A DNA stretch of 64,000 nucleotides from Streptomyces roseolus (GTDB taxonomy: Bacteria; Actinomycetota; Actinomycetes; Streptomycetales; Streptomycetaceae): positions 17,731 to 81,730 of the forward strand of contig NZ_BMTV01000025.1 of assembly GCF_014649855.1 (NCBI RefSeq). Reading direction: 5' to 3'. A program made the position numbers and the translations under genes. How positions within the stretch are numbered: position 1 is the stretch's first letter; each line of letters starts with the position of its first letter. Shown one piece after another: positions 25,697-34,948 of the stretch. A model generated the notes under the pieces. That model was given only the letters and a program-made list of their open reading frames with translations, was not told the origin of the DNA and did no database searches.

Positions 25697-25743
25697 GATC
25701 TTGACAAGGGGCGTTACGGGCACGTAGGGGGGTGCCCAAGATC
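25697..25743 (+). promoter_or_regulatory. Candidate promoter of resA operon inside a perfect dyad
   Basis: TTGACA at 25701-25706 and TAGGGG at 25725-25730 are 18 bases apart. The 7-bp inverted repeat GATCTTG (25697-25703) and CAAGATC (25737-25743) frames them, and GGGCAC/GTGCCC lies between. This is placed 30-75 bases before resA. The dyad could be an operator; no known regulator is recognised. Confidence 0.55.
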
Positions 25744-25771
25744 CCCCAAACGCCCATGCGAAACTTTTCAC

Positions 25772-26386
25772 ATGAGCCTTAGCCGTGGCCTCCGTCCTGC
25801 CCCCCGACGCGCCCTCGCCGCCGTCGGCGCGCTGTCCGCCGCCCTCGTGCTCTCCGCCTGCGGTGGCGACGACAACGGCACCTCCGGCGGCGGCAACACC
25901 AACTTCGTCACCAGCAAGGGCGGCATCTCCACCGTCCCCAAGGGCGAGCGCTCCGCGATCAACGAGATCGCCGGCGAGACCCTGGAAGGCGAGAAGCTCG
26001 ACGTCGCCGACCTCAAGGGCAAGGTCGTCGTCCTCAACGTGTGGGGCTCCTGGTGCGGCCCCTGCCGCGCCGAGGCCCCGCACTTCGCCAAGGCCGCCGA
26101 GGACCTGAAGGGCGAGGACGTCGCCTTCGTCGGCCTCAACACCCGCGACGCCAACAAGCAGCAGGCACTCGCCTTCGAGGACGAGTACAAGATCACCTAC
26201 CCGAGCCTCTACGACCGCGACGGCAAGCTGATCCTCTTCGGTTTCCCCAAGGGCACCCTCAGCCCCAAGGGCATCCCCTCCACCGTCGTGCTCGACAAGG
26301 AGGGCAAGATCGCCGCCCGCGCGCTCATGGCCGTCGACGAGACCAAGCTGCGCTCCATGATCGACCCGCTTCTCAAGGAGAAGTGA
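25772..26386 (+). CDS. resA: TlpA/ResA-type thiol-disulfide oxidoreductase lipoprotein
   Basis: The 204-residue lipoprotein (lipobox LSAC, Cys30) has a thioredoxin-like TlpA domain with the active site WCGPC (Cys95, Cys98) and cis-Pro region GIPSTVVLD. It works outside the membrane, reducing the haem-binding cysteines of apocytochrome c with electrons passed by CcdA. It is the first gene of resA-ccdA-resB-ccsB, with a 4-base gap to ccdA. Length and order match other actinobacterial System II loci. Confidence 0.92.
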   Translation: MSLSRGLRPAPRRALAAVGALSAALVLSACGGDDNGTSGGGNTNFVTSKGGISTVPKGERSAINEIAGETLEGEKLDVADLKGKVVVLNVWGSWCGPCRAEAPHFAKAAEDLKGEDVAFVGLNTRDANKQQALAFEDEYKITYPSLYDRDGKLILFGFPKGTLSPKGIPSTVVLDKEGKIAARALMAVDETKLRSMIDPLLKEK

Positions 26387-26390
26387 GCCG

Positions 26391-27128
26391 GTGAACGAGA
26401 CCGTCACCAGCGGAGCCCTCCTGCTCGCCGTCCCCGTCGCCCTCCTGGCCGGCCTGGTCTCCTTCTTCTCGCCGTGCGTGCTCCCGCTCGTCCCCGGCTA
26501 CCTGTCGTACGTCACCGGGGTCTCCGGCACCGACCTCGCCGACAGCCGCCGCGGCCGGATGACCGCGGGCGCCCTCCTCTTCGTCCTCGGCTTCACCGCC
26601 GTCTTCGTCTCCGGCGGCGCCCTCTTCGGCTACTTCGGCGCCACGCTCCAGGAGTACAGCTCCACGCTGAGCACGATCCTCGGCGTCTTCATGATCCTCA
26701 TGGGGCTCTTCTTCGCCGGGCTGATGCCGTGGTTCACCCAGCGCGAGTTCCGCTTCCACCGGAAGCCCGTCGCCGGCCTCGTCGGCGCCCCGGTCCTCGG
26801 CGCGCTCTTCGGCATCGGCTGGACCCCGTGCATCGGCCCGACCCTCGCCTCGGTCAACGCGCTCGCCCTCGAACAGGCCAGCGCCGGCCGCGGGGCCATA
26901 CTGGCCCTCGCGTACTGCCTCGGCCTCGGCGTCCCCTTCGTCCTCGCCGCCATCGCCTTCCGCAAGGCGCTCGGCGCGTTCGGCTGGGTCAAGAAGCACT
27001 ACGTGTGGGTCATGCGGATCGGCGGCGGCATGATGATCGTCACCGGTGTCCTCCTCCTCACAGGCGTCTGGGACAGCATGGTCTCCACGATGCAGGGCTG
27101 GTCCAGCGGTTTCACGGTGGGAATCTGA
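26391..27128 (+). CDS. ccdA: Cytochrome c biogenesis protein CcdA (DsbD-like)
   Basis: The 245-residue membrane protein has six predicted helices and the two redox Cys in SFFSPCVLPLVPGYL (Cys29) and GIGWTPCIGPT (Cys147). It carries reducing equivalents from cytoplasmic thioredoxin across the membrane to ResA. The GTG at 26391 follows GTGAGCC four bases after the resA stop. It is the second gene of the operon and lies 3 bases before resB. Confidence 0.94.
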   Translation: MNETVTSGALLLAVPVALLAGLVSFFSPCVLPLVPGYLSYVTGVSGTDLADSRRGRMTAGALLFVLGFTAVFVSGGALFGYFGATLQEYSSTLSTILGVFMILMGLFFAGLMPWFTQREFRFHRKPVAGLVGAPVLGALFGIGWTPCIGPTLASVNALALEQASAGRGAILALAYCLGLGVPFVLAAIAFRKALGAFGWVKKHYVWVMRIGGGMMIVTGVLLLTGVWDSMVSTMQGWSSGFTVGI

Positions 27129-27131
27129 TCC

Positions 27132-28883
27132 ATGAGCAAGACAGAAACGACGGACGCGACCGACACCGCGGACACGGACCGGGTGACCGGTGACGACGCG
27201 GCGGGCGCGGACCTCTCCACCGCACCCCGCGAGGAGACGACCGGCGGCCCCACCCTCGGGGTCGTCGGCTGGATCCGCTGGTTCTGGCGCCAGCTCACCT
27301 CCATGCGGGTGGCGCTGATCCTGCTCTTCCTGCTCTCCCTCGGCGCCGTCCCCGGCTCCCTCATCCCGCAGACCAGCGCGGACGAGATGAAGGTCGCCGA
27401 CTTCAAGAAGGCGCACGAGACCCTCACACCGCTGTACGAGAAGCTCCAGCTCTTCGACGTCTACAGCTCGGTGTGGTTCTCCGCGATCTACATCCTGCTC
27501 TTCGTCTCCCTCATCGGCTGCATCGTCCCGCGCACCTGGCAGTTCGTCGGCCAGCTCCGCGGCCTGCCGCCGGGCGCCCCCAAGCGGCTCACCCGCCTCC
27601 CCGCGTACACCACCTGGCGCACCGAGGCGGGCCCCGAGGAGGTCCGCGAGGCCGCCCTCGCCGTCCTCAAGGGCCGCCGCTTCCGGGCCCGCGCCGCCGG
27701 TGACGCGGTCGCCGCCGAGAAGGGCTACCTCCGCGAGGCCGGCAACCTCCTCTTCCACCTCGCGCTCATCGTCATGCTGGTGGCCTTCGCCTGGGGCCAG
27801 CTCTTCAAGTCCGAGGGCGGCAAGCTGGTCGTCGAGGGCGACGGCTTCTCCAACACGCTCACCCAGTACGACGACTTCAAGTCCGGCTCCCAGTTCGGCG
27901 TCGACGAGCTCGAACCGTTCAGCTTCACCCTGGACTCCTTCACCGGTACGTACGAGAAGAGCGGCCCGCAGCGCGGCACCCCCCGCACCTTCGAGGCGGC
28001 CGTCACCTACACGCGGGGCGACGGCAAGGACGAGAAGGCGGTCATCCGGGTCAACGAGCCGCTGGAGGTCGGCGACTCCAAGGTCTATCTGATCGCCCAC
28101 GGCTACGCGCCGGTCGTCACCGTCAAGGACGGCAGGGGCAAGGTCGTCTACCGCGGCGCGGTCCCGCTGCTGCCGATCGACAACAACATCACCTCCACCG
28201 GCGCGATCAAGGTGATGGACGGCTACCGCGACAAGAACGGCAAGCCGGAGCAGCTCGGCTTCAAGGCCTTCTTCGTGCCGACCTTCGCGGGCGCGGGGCA
28301 GGGTGACATGTTCTCCCAGTTCCCCGCGCTCGACTTCCCCGTGATGGCCCTCACCGGCTACCACGGCGACCTGCGGGTCAACTCCGGCCTGCCGCAGAAC
28401 GTGTACCAGCTCGACACCTCCAAGATGACCCAGTTCAAGGTCGAGGGAGGCACCGGCGTCGCCCAGCGGATGCGGCCCGGCGAGACCATGACGCTGCCCG
28501 ACGGCGCCGGCTCGATCACCTTCGAGAAGGAGATCAAGGAGTGGGCGAGCTTCCAGGTCTCCCAGCAGCCGGGCAACGGCCTCGCCCTCGCCGGCGCGGT
28601 CGCCGCGATCGCCGGGCTCACCGGCTCGCTCTTCATCCACCGGCGCCGGGTCTGGGTCCGCGCCGTCCGCGGCGAGGACGGCACGACCGTCGTCGAGATG
28701 GCGGGCCTCGGCCGCAGCGAGTCCGCCAAGCTGCCCGAGGAGCTCGCCGAGCTCGCGGTCGCGCTCACCGCCACGGCGCCCCCGGCGCCCGAACCCGCCG
28801 CACCGGAGTCCGCCGATCCGGAGTCCGCCGCACCCGAACCCGCCGAAGCAGAAGCCGAAGCATCAGAAGGGGTCGAGAAGTGA
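27132..28883 (+). CDS. resB: Cytochrome c biogenesis protein ResB (Ccs1)
   Basis: The 583-residue protein begins with a Thr/Asp-rich cytoplasmic tail. It has membrane helices near 57-77 (ALILLFLLSLGAVPGSLIP), 112-135 (WFSAIYILLFVSLIGCIVP), 205-222 and about 480-500. A large external domain lies between the third and fourth helices. ResB with CcsB forms the System II haem channel and cytochrome c synthase. The C-terminal tail is a Glu/Pro/Ala low-complexity stretch. The stop overlaps the ccsB GTG. Confidence 0.94.
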   Translation: MSKTETTDATDTADTDRVTGDDAAGADLSTAPREETTGGPTLGVVGWIRWFWRQLTSMRVALILLFLLSLGAVPGSLIPQTSADEMKVADFKKAHETLTPLYEKLQLFDVYSSVWFSAIYILLFVSLIGCIVPRTWQFVGQLRGLPPGAPKRLTRLPAYTTWRTEAGPEEVREAALAVLKGRRFRARAAGDAVAAEKGYLREAGNLLFHLALIVMLVAFAWGQLFKSEGGKLVVEGDGFSNTLTQYDDFKSGSQFGVDELEPFSFTLDSFTGTYEKSGPQRGTPRTFEAAVTYTRGDGKDEKAVIRVNEPLEVGDSKVYLIAHGYAPVVTVKDGRGKVVYRGAVPLLPIDNNITSTGAIKVMDGYRDKNGKPEQLGFKAFFVPTFAGAGQGDMFSQFPALDFPVMALTGYHGDLRVNSGLPQNVYQLDTSKMTQFKVEGGTGVAQRMRPGETMTLPDGAGSITFEKEIKEWASFQVSQQPGNGLALAGAVAAIAGLTGSLFIHRRRVWVRAVRGEDGTTVVEMAGLGRSESAKLPEELAELAVALTATAPPAPEPAAPESADPESAAPEPAEAEAEASEGVEK

Positions 28884-29962
28884 TCCTCGCCGCCGAGACC
28901 AACGAGAGCCTGGCGCAGATGAGCAACACGCTCGTCTACTCCTCGATGGCCGTCTACACCCTGGCCTTCCTCGCCCACATCGCCGAGTGGGTGTTCGGCA
29001 GCCGCAGCAAGGTCGGCCGCACCGCCGCCGCGCTGACGGAGCAGAAGCAGGCCGCGGCCGCCGCCGTGTCCGTGCAGGTCAAGGGGGCCGGGGGCACCAC
29101 CGTCCTGGACCGGCCGAAGGTCGTCACCCGGGCCGCCGCCGGCGCCCGTGACGTCCCCGACGGCCCCGGCGCGGCCGGCGGCACCGTCAAGGGCGACCTC
29201 TACGGCCGGATCGCGGTCTCGCTGACCGTCCTCGCCTTCGCCCTGGAGGCGGCCGGCGTGGTCGTGCGCGCGATCTCCGTGCAGCGCGCCCCCTGGGGCA
29301 ACATGTACGAGTTCTCCACCACCTTCTCCACGGTGGCGGTCGGCGTGTACCTGGCCTTCCTGCTCGCCGGGAAGAACGTCCGCTGGATCGGCCTGCCGCT
29401 GGTCACGACGGTCCTGCTCGACCTGGGCGTGGCGACCACGCTGCTGTACACCGAGAGCGACCAGCTGGTGCCCGCCCTCGACTCGTACTGGCTGTGGATC
29501 CACGTCTCCACCGCGATCTTCTGCGGTGCCGTGCTCTACCTGGGCGCCGTCGCCACCCTGCTGTACCTCTTCCGCGACTCGTACGAGAACAAGCTCGCGA
29601 ACGGCGGCACGCCGAGCGGCTTCGCCCGCTCCGTCCTGGAGCGGCTGCCCGCCGCCGCCACCCTCGACAAGTTCGCCTACCGGGTCAACGCGGCGATCTT
29701 CCCGCTCTGGACCTTCACGATCATCGCGGGCGCCATCTGGGCCGGCGACGCGTGGGGCCGCTACTGGGGCTGGGACGCCAAGGAGGTCTGGTCCTTCATC
29801 ACGTGGGTCGGTTACGCCGCCTACCTGCACGCCCGGGCCACGGCCGGCTGGAAGGGCCGCAAGGCCGCCTACATCGCGCTCATCGCCTTCGGCTGCTTCC
29901 TCTTCAACTACTACGGCGTGAACATCTTCGTCAGCAGCAAGCACTCGTACGCGGGCGTCTGA
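28880..29962 (+). CDS. ccsB: Cytochrome c biogenesis protein CcsB (CcsA type)
   Basis: The 360-residue membrane protein carries the haem-handling WWD signature WGRYWGWDAKEVW at 292-304 and conserved membrane His residues such as WLWIHVS. With ResB it exports haem and attaches it to apocytochrome c. An Ala/Lys/Val-rich cytoplasmic loop (about 45-105) is longer than in Bacillus CcsA. The GTG at 28880 overlaps the resB stop by 4 bases, so translation is coupled. It ends the four-gene operon. Confidence 0.94.
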   Translation: MILAAETNESLAQMSNTLVYSSMAVYTLAFLAHIAEWVFGSRSKVGRTAAALTEQKQAAAAAVSVQVKGAGGTTVLDRPKVVTRAAAGARDVPDGPGAAGGTVKGDLYGRIAVSLTVLAFALEAAGVVVRAISVQRAPWGNMYEFSTTFSTVAVGVYLAFLLAGKNVRWIGLPLVTTVLLDLGVATTLLYTESDQLVPALDSYWLWIHVSTAIFCGAVLYLGAVATLLYLFRDSYENKLANGGTPSGFARSVLERLPAAATLDKFAYRVNAAIFPLWTFTIIAGAIWAGDAWGRYWGWDAKEVWSFITWVGYAAYLHARATAGWKGRKAAYIALIAFGCFLFNYYGVNIFVSSKHSYAGV

Positions 29963-29999
29963 GCTGGCACCGGCCCCCGCGCGGGGCCACGCTGGAGGT

Positions 30000-30527
30000 A
30001 TGAGCGAGATACCCCGGGGCAGGAGCGAGACCCACGACGGCGACACGCACCTGCTGCGGTACGTGGTCGAGCTCCCGCACCCGCAGGCGGTGGTGTGGGA
30101 GAAGGTCGCCTCGCCGGAGGGGCTGCCCTCCTGGCTCTGCGCGGCGGACCCGCTGGAGCCGAGACTGGGCGGGGCGATCACCCTCCGCTGGCTGAACGGC
30201 GAGACCGAGGTCTCCGGGCGGGTGACCGCCTGGGACCCGGACCACGTCGCCGAGTACACGGTCGGCGCCCCGCACGGACGGATCCGGTTCCATCTGGAAC
30301 CGGACGCCGGCGGGGCGTCGACCGTCCTGCGTTTCACCAACGAGTTCCGCGGCGACCGGGACCTGCTGCTCGACTGCCTGGCCGGCTGGCACGATCACTT
30401 CGAGCGGCTCAGGGACGCGCTGGACGGCCGTCCGACGGACTGGCGCCAGTGGACGACCGAGCGCTGGAGCGAGCTGCGCGAGCTGTACGCCCAGGACACC
30501 GCGCGCTGGCCCAAGTGGGTGCCCTAG
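30000..30527 (+). CDS. SRPBCC (AHSA1-type) domain protein
   Basis: The 175-residue protein has the START-like layout of AHSA1/SRPBCC proteins: LRYVVELPHPQAVVWEKVAS, LPSWLCAADPLEPRLGGAIT and a C-terminal helix CLAGWHDHFERLRDALDGR. Such proteins bind hydrophobic ligands; the ligand is unknown. GGAGGT abuts the ATG at 30000 with almost no spacer, so either initiation is inefficient or the true start is a little downstream. Its stop overlaps the MFS gene end by 4 bases on the opposite strand. Confidence 0.88.
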   Translation: MSEIPRGRSETHDGDTHLLRYVVELPHPQAVVWEKVASPEGLPSWLCAADPLEPRLGGAITLRWLNGETEVSGRVTAWDPDHVAEYTVGAPHGRIRFHLEPDAGGASTVLRFTNEFRGDRDLLLDCLAGWHDHFERLRDALDGRPTDWRQWTTERWSELRELYAQDTARWPKWVP

Positions 30528-32002
30528 GGGGCCCTGTCCGGCCGGACCGCCGAGAGCGGTTCGGCGATGTCCTCCAGCGAGCGGCGCTCCGCGTTCACCG
30601 CGAGGAAGGCCGCCACCAGGCCCGCCGCGCACATCAGGCCCGCTCCGATCTGGAAGGCGAGCACCGTGTCGCCGACCACGCCCGACTCCGTCAGCTCGGC
30701 GAAGATCAGCGGGCCGCTGATGCCGCCGGCCGCCGTACCGAGCGCGTAGAAGAAGGCGATGGCCATGGCGCGGGTCTCCATGGGGAAGATCTCGGAGACG
30801 GTCAGATAGGCGCTGGACGCTCCGGCCGAGGCGAAGAACAGCACCACGCACCAGCAGGCCGTCAGGGTCGTCGCCGACAGCGAACCCCGGTCGAAGAGCC
30901 ACGCCGTGCCGAAGAGCAGCAGGCCCGAGAGCAGGTACGTGCCCGAGATCATGATCCGGCGGCCGACGGTGTCGAAGAGCCGGCCGAGCAGCAGCGGCCC
31001 CAGGAAGTTGCCCGCCGCGATCACCGCGAAGTAGTAGCCGGTGCTGCCGGTCGGCACGTCGAAGAAGGTGATGAGGATCGAGCCGAAGCCGAAGGTGATC
31101 GCGTTGTACAGGAACGCCTGGCCGATGAAGAGCGCCAGGCCGAGGACGGCGCGGCGGGGGTAGCGGCCGAAGACGGTCTTCGCGATCAGGCCGAAGCCGA
31201 TGCTCTTGCGCTGGTGGATGGTGATCTCGCCGGCCGGCTGCGGCAGCGCCGCGCCCTTCTCCGCCTCGATCTCCCGCTCGACGGAGGAGACCAGCTTCTC
31301 GGCCTCCTCGCCGTGACCGTGGATGAACTGCCAGCGCGGACTCTCCGGTACGTGCCGGCGCACCAGCAGGATGACCAGGCCGAGGACGACGCCGAGGGCG
31401 AAGCTGAGCCGCCAGCCGAGGTCCTGCGGGAAGATGTCGGTGTCGAGCATGACCACCGACAGCAGGGCGCCGCCGACGGCGCCCAGCCAGTAGCTGCCGT
31501 TGATGATCAGGTCGACGCGCCCCCGGTAGAGGGACGGGATCAGCTCGTCGATCGCGGAGTTGATGGCCGCGTACTCGCCGCCGATGCCGAAGCCGGTGAG
31601 GAAGCGGAAGAGGAAGAACCACCAGGACTCGAAGGACAGCGCCGTCATCGCCGTGGCACCGAGGTAGACGGCCAGGGTGATCATGAAGAGCTTCTTGCGG
31701 CCGTAGCGGTCGGTCAGCCACCCGAAGAACAGCGCGCCCGAGCAGGCGCCCGCCACGTAGAGCGCGGCGGCCACCCCGGTGACCTGGGCGGCGGTGATGT
31801 CGAGGCCGCTGCCCTCCTCGGCCAGCCGGCCGGCGACGTTGCCGACGATGGTGACCTCCAGACCGTCGAGGATCCAGACGGTCCCCAGACCGATGACGAT
31901 CATCCAGTGCCAGCGGGACCAGGGAAGGCGGTCCAGCCGGGCAGGTACGGCCGTGGTCACCGTTCCCGTCCCGGCGCCCGCGGAAGACGACGGCGCGCTC
32001 AT
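30524..32002 (-). CDS. MFS transporter, metabolite/sugar:H+ symporter type
   Basis: The 492-residue protein has 12 predicted membrane helices and MFS signature loops GWLTDRYGRKKLF (between helices 2 and 3), GFGIGGEYAAINSAIDELIP (helix 4-5) and GRLFDTVGRRIM. A central cytoplasmic loop carries HGHGEEAEKLVSSVEREIE. The pattern resembles the sialate/shikimate-type sugar porter subfamily; the substrate is unknown. ATG 32002 is preceded by GAGAGGAG. It faces the SRPBCC gene. Confidence 0.92.
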   Translation of the reverse strand: MSAPSSSAGAGTGTVTTAVPARLDRLPWSRWHWMIVIGLGTVWILDGLEVTIVGNVAGRLAEEGSGLDITAAQVTGVAAALYVAGACSGALFFGWLTDRYGRKKLFMITLAVYLGATAMTALSFESWWFFLFRFLTGFGIGGEYAAINSAIDELIPSLYRGRVDLIINGSYWLGAVGGALLSVVMLDTDIFPQDLGWRLSFALGVVLGLVILLVRRHVPESPRWQFIHGHGEEAEKLVSSVEREIEAEKGAALPQPAGEITIHQRKSIGFGLIAKTVFGRYPRRAVLGLALFIGQAFLYNAITFGFGSILITFFDVPTGSTGYYFAVIAAGNFLGPLLLGRLFDTVGRRIMISGTYLLSGLLLFGTAWLFDRGSLSATTLTACWCVVLFFASAGASSAYLTVSEIFPMETRAMAIAFFYALGTAAGGISGPLIFAELTESGVVGDTVLAFQIGAGLMCAAGLVAAFLAVNAERRSLEDIAEPLSAVRPDRAP

Positions 32003-32075
32003 GGTTCTCCTCTCGTAGGTGTCTCGCACGCCCCCTCCGCCCCTCCGGCGGGCCGTCGGCGCGGTCTCCGTCCGG

Positions 32076-33383
32076 TCAGCCCTCGGCGCGGGACCGGCGC
32101 AGGCGCAGGCGGTCGCGGCGGGTGAGGCGGGCGCGGCGCGCCCGGCGCTCGGCGGCCTGCCGGTCCAGCTCCTCCATCAGCCTCCGGCCCCGGTGCTCGG
32201 GGTCGAGCTCGTCGAGGATCCGGTCGATCTCGGCGAGCATCGCCCCGTACAGCTGCCAGGTGCCGGGATCGGCGAGGGCGAGGGCGAGGAGCCGGTCGGC
32301 CGCGTCGTCCCGGCAGGCCCTGGCCGCCCGCAGCTCGCCCGCAAGCCGGCTCTCCGCCGCCTCGGCGGCCTCGCTGCCCCGGGCGGTGACGAGGACCGCG
32401 AAGCTGACGAGGGAGTCGGCGGTGTACTGGGCGGTCTCCCGGACGGCGAGGGCCGCCCGGTCCGGCAGGAGCTCCTGCCCGTCGCGGCGCTTCGCCAGGT
32501 CGGTGAGGGTGCGGGCGAGGACCCGCAGGACGACGGCGTTGATCTCCAGGGTGTCGAGGCCGGTGCGGAGCACCACCCGGTGGAGCAGGCCCTCCTTGAC
32601 GCGGGGGTTGAACCGCAGGCTGTCCTCGGCGGTGCGCAGGGCCGCGTCGACGTCGGCGACGTCGTTGTCGAGGCGGCGGGCCTCGTGGAGCCGGGCGGCG
32701 GCCCGCTCGACGGGCGGCGCGCCGGTGAACTCGTCCGCCACGTCCAGGAGCAGCAGGCGCATGCGCCGGGCGAGGTCCTCGATGGACTCGCCCGCGGTGT
32801 CGACCCAGACGGGCGGGGCGAGGAACAGGTTGAAGAGCATGCCGACGACGGCGCCGATGAGGGTCTCCAGGACGCGGTCCCACGCGGTGTCGGAGACCTG
32901 GGTGACGCCGAGGACGAGCATGGCGCTGATGGCGACCTCGGGAACGAACTCCTCGACCCGGACGAGCCGGCCGACGAGCAGGGAGGCCAGGATCACCAGG
33001 GCGAGGCTCCACCAGGACAGGCCGACGACGACGCTGAACGCGATGGCGATGAGGACGCCGACGACGACGGAGTTCACCCGCCGGAGGCTGGTGGTCAGGG
33101 TGGAGTACAGGGTGACCTGGACGACCAGGAGCGCGGTCAGGGGCGCGGTGAGCGGGACCGGTTCGCTGCTGAGCCGCAGGGCGACGACGTAGCTGAGGGT
33201 GGCCGCCGCCGTGGACCGTACGGTCTGCACGACGAACGGATCCCTGCGGAGCCGCGCCGCCGCGCCCTCCCCCCGGCCCCGTCCCGTTCCGCCGCGCGCC
33301 ACGTCCCACCTCGTCCCGTCGGCCTCGCCCGCCCCGGAGGGGGCTCTCTGGACGACCGCCTGCCCGGCCGGCCGCGGACTCAT
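32076..33383 (-). CDS. FUSC family (aromatic acid exporter-like) membrane protein
   Basis: The 435-residue protein has a basic N-terminal tail and about five or six membrane helices in residues 50-190 (LSYVVALRLSSEP, PLTAPLTALLVVQVTLYSTL, LETLIGAVVGMLFNLFLAPP). A long cytoplasmic helical domain ends in a strongly basic tail (RRARRARLTRRDRLRLRRSR). These match FUSC/DUF939-type aromatic acid exporters. The substrate is unknown. It lies between the MFS gene and the receptor gene on the same strand. Confidence 0.85.
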   Translation of the reverse strand: MSPRPAGQAVVQRAPSGAGEADGTRWDVARGGTGRGRGEGAAARLRRDPFVVQTVRSTAAATLSYVVALRLSSEPVPLTAPLTALLVVQVTLYSTLTTSLRRVNSVVVGVLIAIAFSVVVGLSWWSLALVILASLLVGRLVRVEEFVPEVAISAMLVLGVTQVSDTAWDRVLETLIGAVVGMLFNLFLAPPVWVDTAGESIEDLARRMRLLLLDVADEFTGAPPVERAAARLHEARRLDNDVADVDAALRTAEDSLRFNPRVKEGLLHRVVLRTGLDTLEINAVVLRVLARTLTDLAKRRDGQELLPDRAALAVRETAQYTADSLVSFAVLVTARGSEAAEAAESRLAGELRAARACRDDAADRLLALALADPGTWQLYGAMLAEIDRILDELDPEHRGRRLMEELDRQAAERRARRARLTRRDRLRLRRSRAEG

Positions 33384-33411
33384 GCGCGGATACGGCCGGG
33401 CGGACGCGGGA

Positions 33412-34944
33412 TCACCCCCGCTTCGGGGGCAGGCACGAGGCCGTCGGGGGTTCGCCCTCCGGCCAGGCGGTCTGGACGAAGCGCTGGGTTCCGTCGGGGG
33501 CGAGCTCCACGATGGGGACGGCCTTGTTGTACGGGTTGCCGTGGTTGTCGAGGCAGATCCAGCCGCTCGCGCCCTGGACCCGCAGCGAGCCCTTGACCTG
33601 CGGCCACTGGGTGCCGACGTCGGCGAGCTCCGGGTAGGGGGCGTTCGCGGGGGTGGCCTGGCGGATCGCGTGGACGGCCGTCGCCATCGCGTCGTACGCG
33701 ATGATCGCCTGCCCGTCCCGGAGCGGTATCGGCTCGGGGTCGGCGCGGGCGATGTCGGTGAGGAAGGTCTCGAAGGCGACGACCGAGCCGCCGGTCGTCG
33801 GCACCCGCCGGCCCGGGGCGGGCTTCCAGGCGTCGGGGTGGGCGAGCGCCGCGTACCGGACGGTCAGCTTCTTGCCGAGGGCCGCGCGGTTCAGCTTCTC
33901 GTCGGCGCCCAGGTACGAGCCCTCGTCGCCGGTCAGGACGGTGAAGGCGCGGTCGGCGCAGCCGCGGGAGCCGAGGGCGTTGATGAACTGGCGCAGCTGG
34001 GTGTGGCGGCCGGCGAAGAAGACGGTCTCGGCGCGGGTGTCGCAGATCAGGTGGGTGATCTGGCGGAAGGTGTTGGCGGTGGTGCCCTCCTCGGTGTTGT
34101 CCTTCGGCGAGGTGTAGAGCTGCGGCTCGTACGGGGCGCCCTTGAGGGACTCGGCGAAGGCGGTCCGCAGCGTGTCGATGTAGTGGTCGCCGGTGCGGGA
34201 GTCCTGGACGAGGATCGCGCGGGCCGCGTCGACCCTGCCGAAGTCGGCGAGGGCCCGTGCCTCGTCGCTGTTGGTGGGGGAGACCCGGGCGAGGCCGGGG
34301 AAGGGGTCGCGGCCGGGGCCGTTGGCGAGGTCGTCGGCGGTGATGGTCGTGCCGACGACGGCGATGCCCGCGCCGGTGAGGGCGGTGACCGCCTCCCGTA
34401 CCTCGGCGGAGGAGGTGGCGACGCCGGAGACGGCGCGGAGCCGGTCCGGGGCGCCGGTCATGGCGACGAGCCGGTCGACGACCGTGCGCCAGTGGGCGTT
34501 CTTGTTGCCGGTGTTGGCGAGGACGAGCCGGATCTTGGGGGTCTCGCTGTTGGACTCGTGGTTGGCCCGGTACTGGTAGGCGTACGCGCCCTGGAGTTCG
34601 CGGAGGATCTTCTCCCGGGTGCCGGGGTCGGTGGCGGTGATCGGGAGCAGGACGGCGACGGTGGCGTACTCGCCGGCCTTGAGGGTGGCGTTCTCGCGCC
34701 CGATGGCGCCGGTGACCGCGGCGAGGGCGGGGACGCCGAAGGAGTGGCCGTCCCCGTTCACGCCGACGCACTCCCCGCTGCCGGAGGGCCGCTGCACGCC
34801 GGCGGCACAGGAACGGTCCTCCGGCTGGAGGATCCGCACCAGGCCCCAGCCGCCGAGGCCGGCGACGAGGGCGGTCGCGAGGAGCACGGTGAGGAGCTTC
34901 TGCCGGGGCGTCCAGAAGAAGCGGCGGCGCAGCCGGTCGAACAT
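33412..34944 (-). CDS. Membrane-tethered periplasmic-binding (class I, LivK-like) protein
   Basis: The 510-residue protein starts with a basic cytoplasmic segment and one membrane helix (about 18-41, LLTVLLATALVAGLGGWGLV) without a lipobox, so it is anchored by an uncleaved helix. The outside part has the class I binding fold (VAVLLPITATDPGTREKILR, VSGVATSSAEVREAVTALTG, ETVFFAGRHTQLRQFINALG). It includes a Cys-containing insert after the helix (DRSCAAG, GECVGVNGDGH). The ligand may be amino-acid-like but is unknown. No permease adjoins it; the upstream gene, 4 bases away, encodes a STAND-like ATPase. The pair looks like a receptor-ATPase unit, not an importer. Confidence 0.86.
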   Translation of the reverse strand: MFDRLRRRFFWTPRQKLLTVLLATALVAGLGGWGLVRILQPEDRSCAAGVQRPSGSGECVGVNGDGHSFGVPALAAVTGAIGRENATLKAGEYATVAVLLPITATDPGTREKILRELQGAYAYQYRANHESNSETPKIRLVLANTGNKNAHWRTVVDRLVAMTGAPDRLRAVSGVATSSAEVREAVTALTGAGIAVVGTTITADDLANGPGRDPFPGLARVSPTNSDEARALADFGRVDAARAILVQDSRTGDHYIDTLRTAFAESLKGAPYEPQLYTSPKDNTEEGTTANTFRQITHLICDTRAETVFFAGRHTQLRQFINALGSRGCADRAFTVLTGDEGSYLGADEKLNRAALGKKLTVRYAALAHPDAWKPAPGRRVPTTGGSVVAFETFLTDIARADPEPIPLRDGQAIIAYDAMATAVHAIRQATPANAPYPELADVGTQWPQVKGSLRVQGASGWICLDNHGNPYNKAVPIVELAPDGTQRFVQTAWPEGEPPTASCLPPKRG

Positions 34945-34948
34945 GGCG

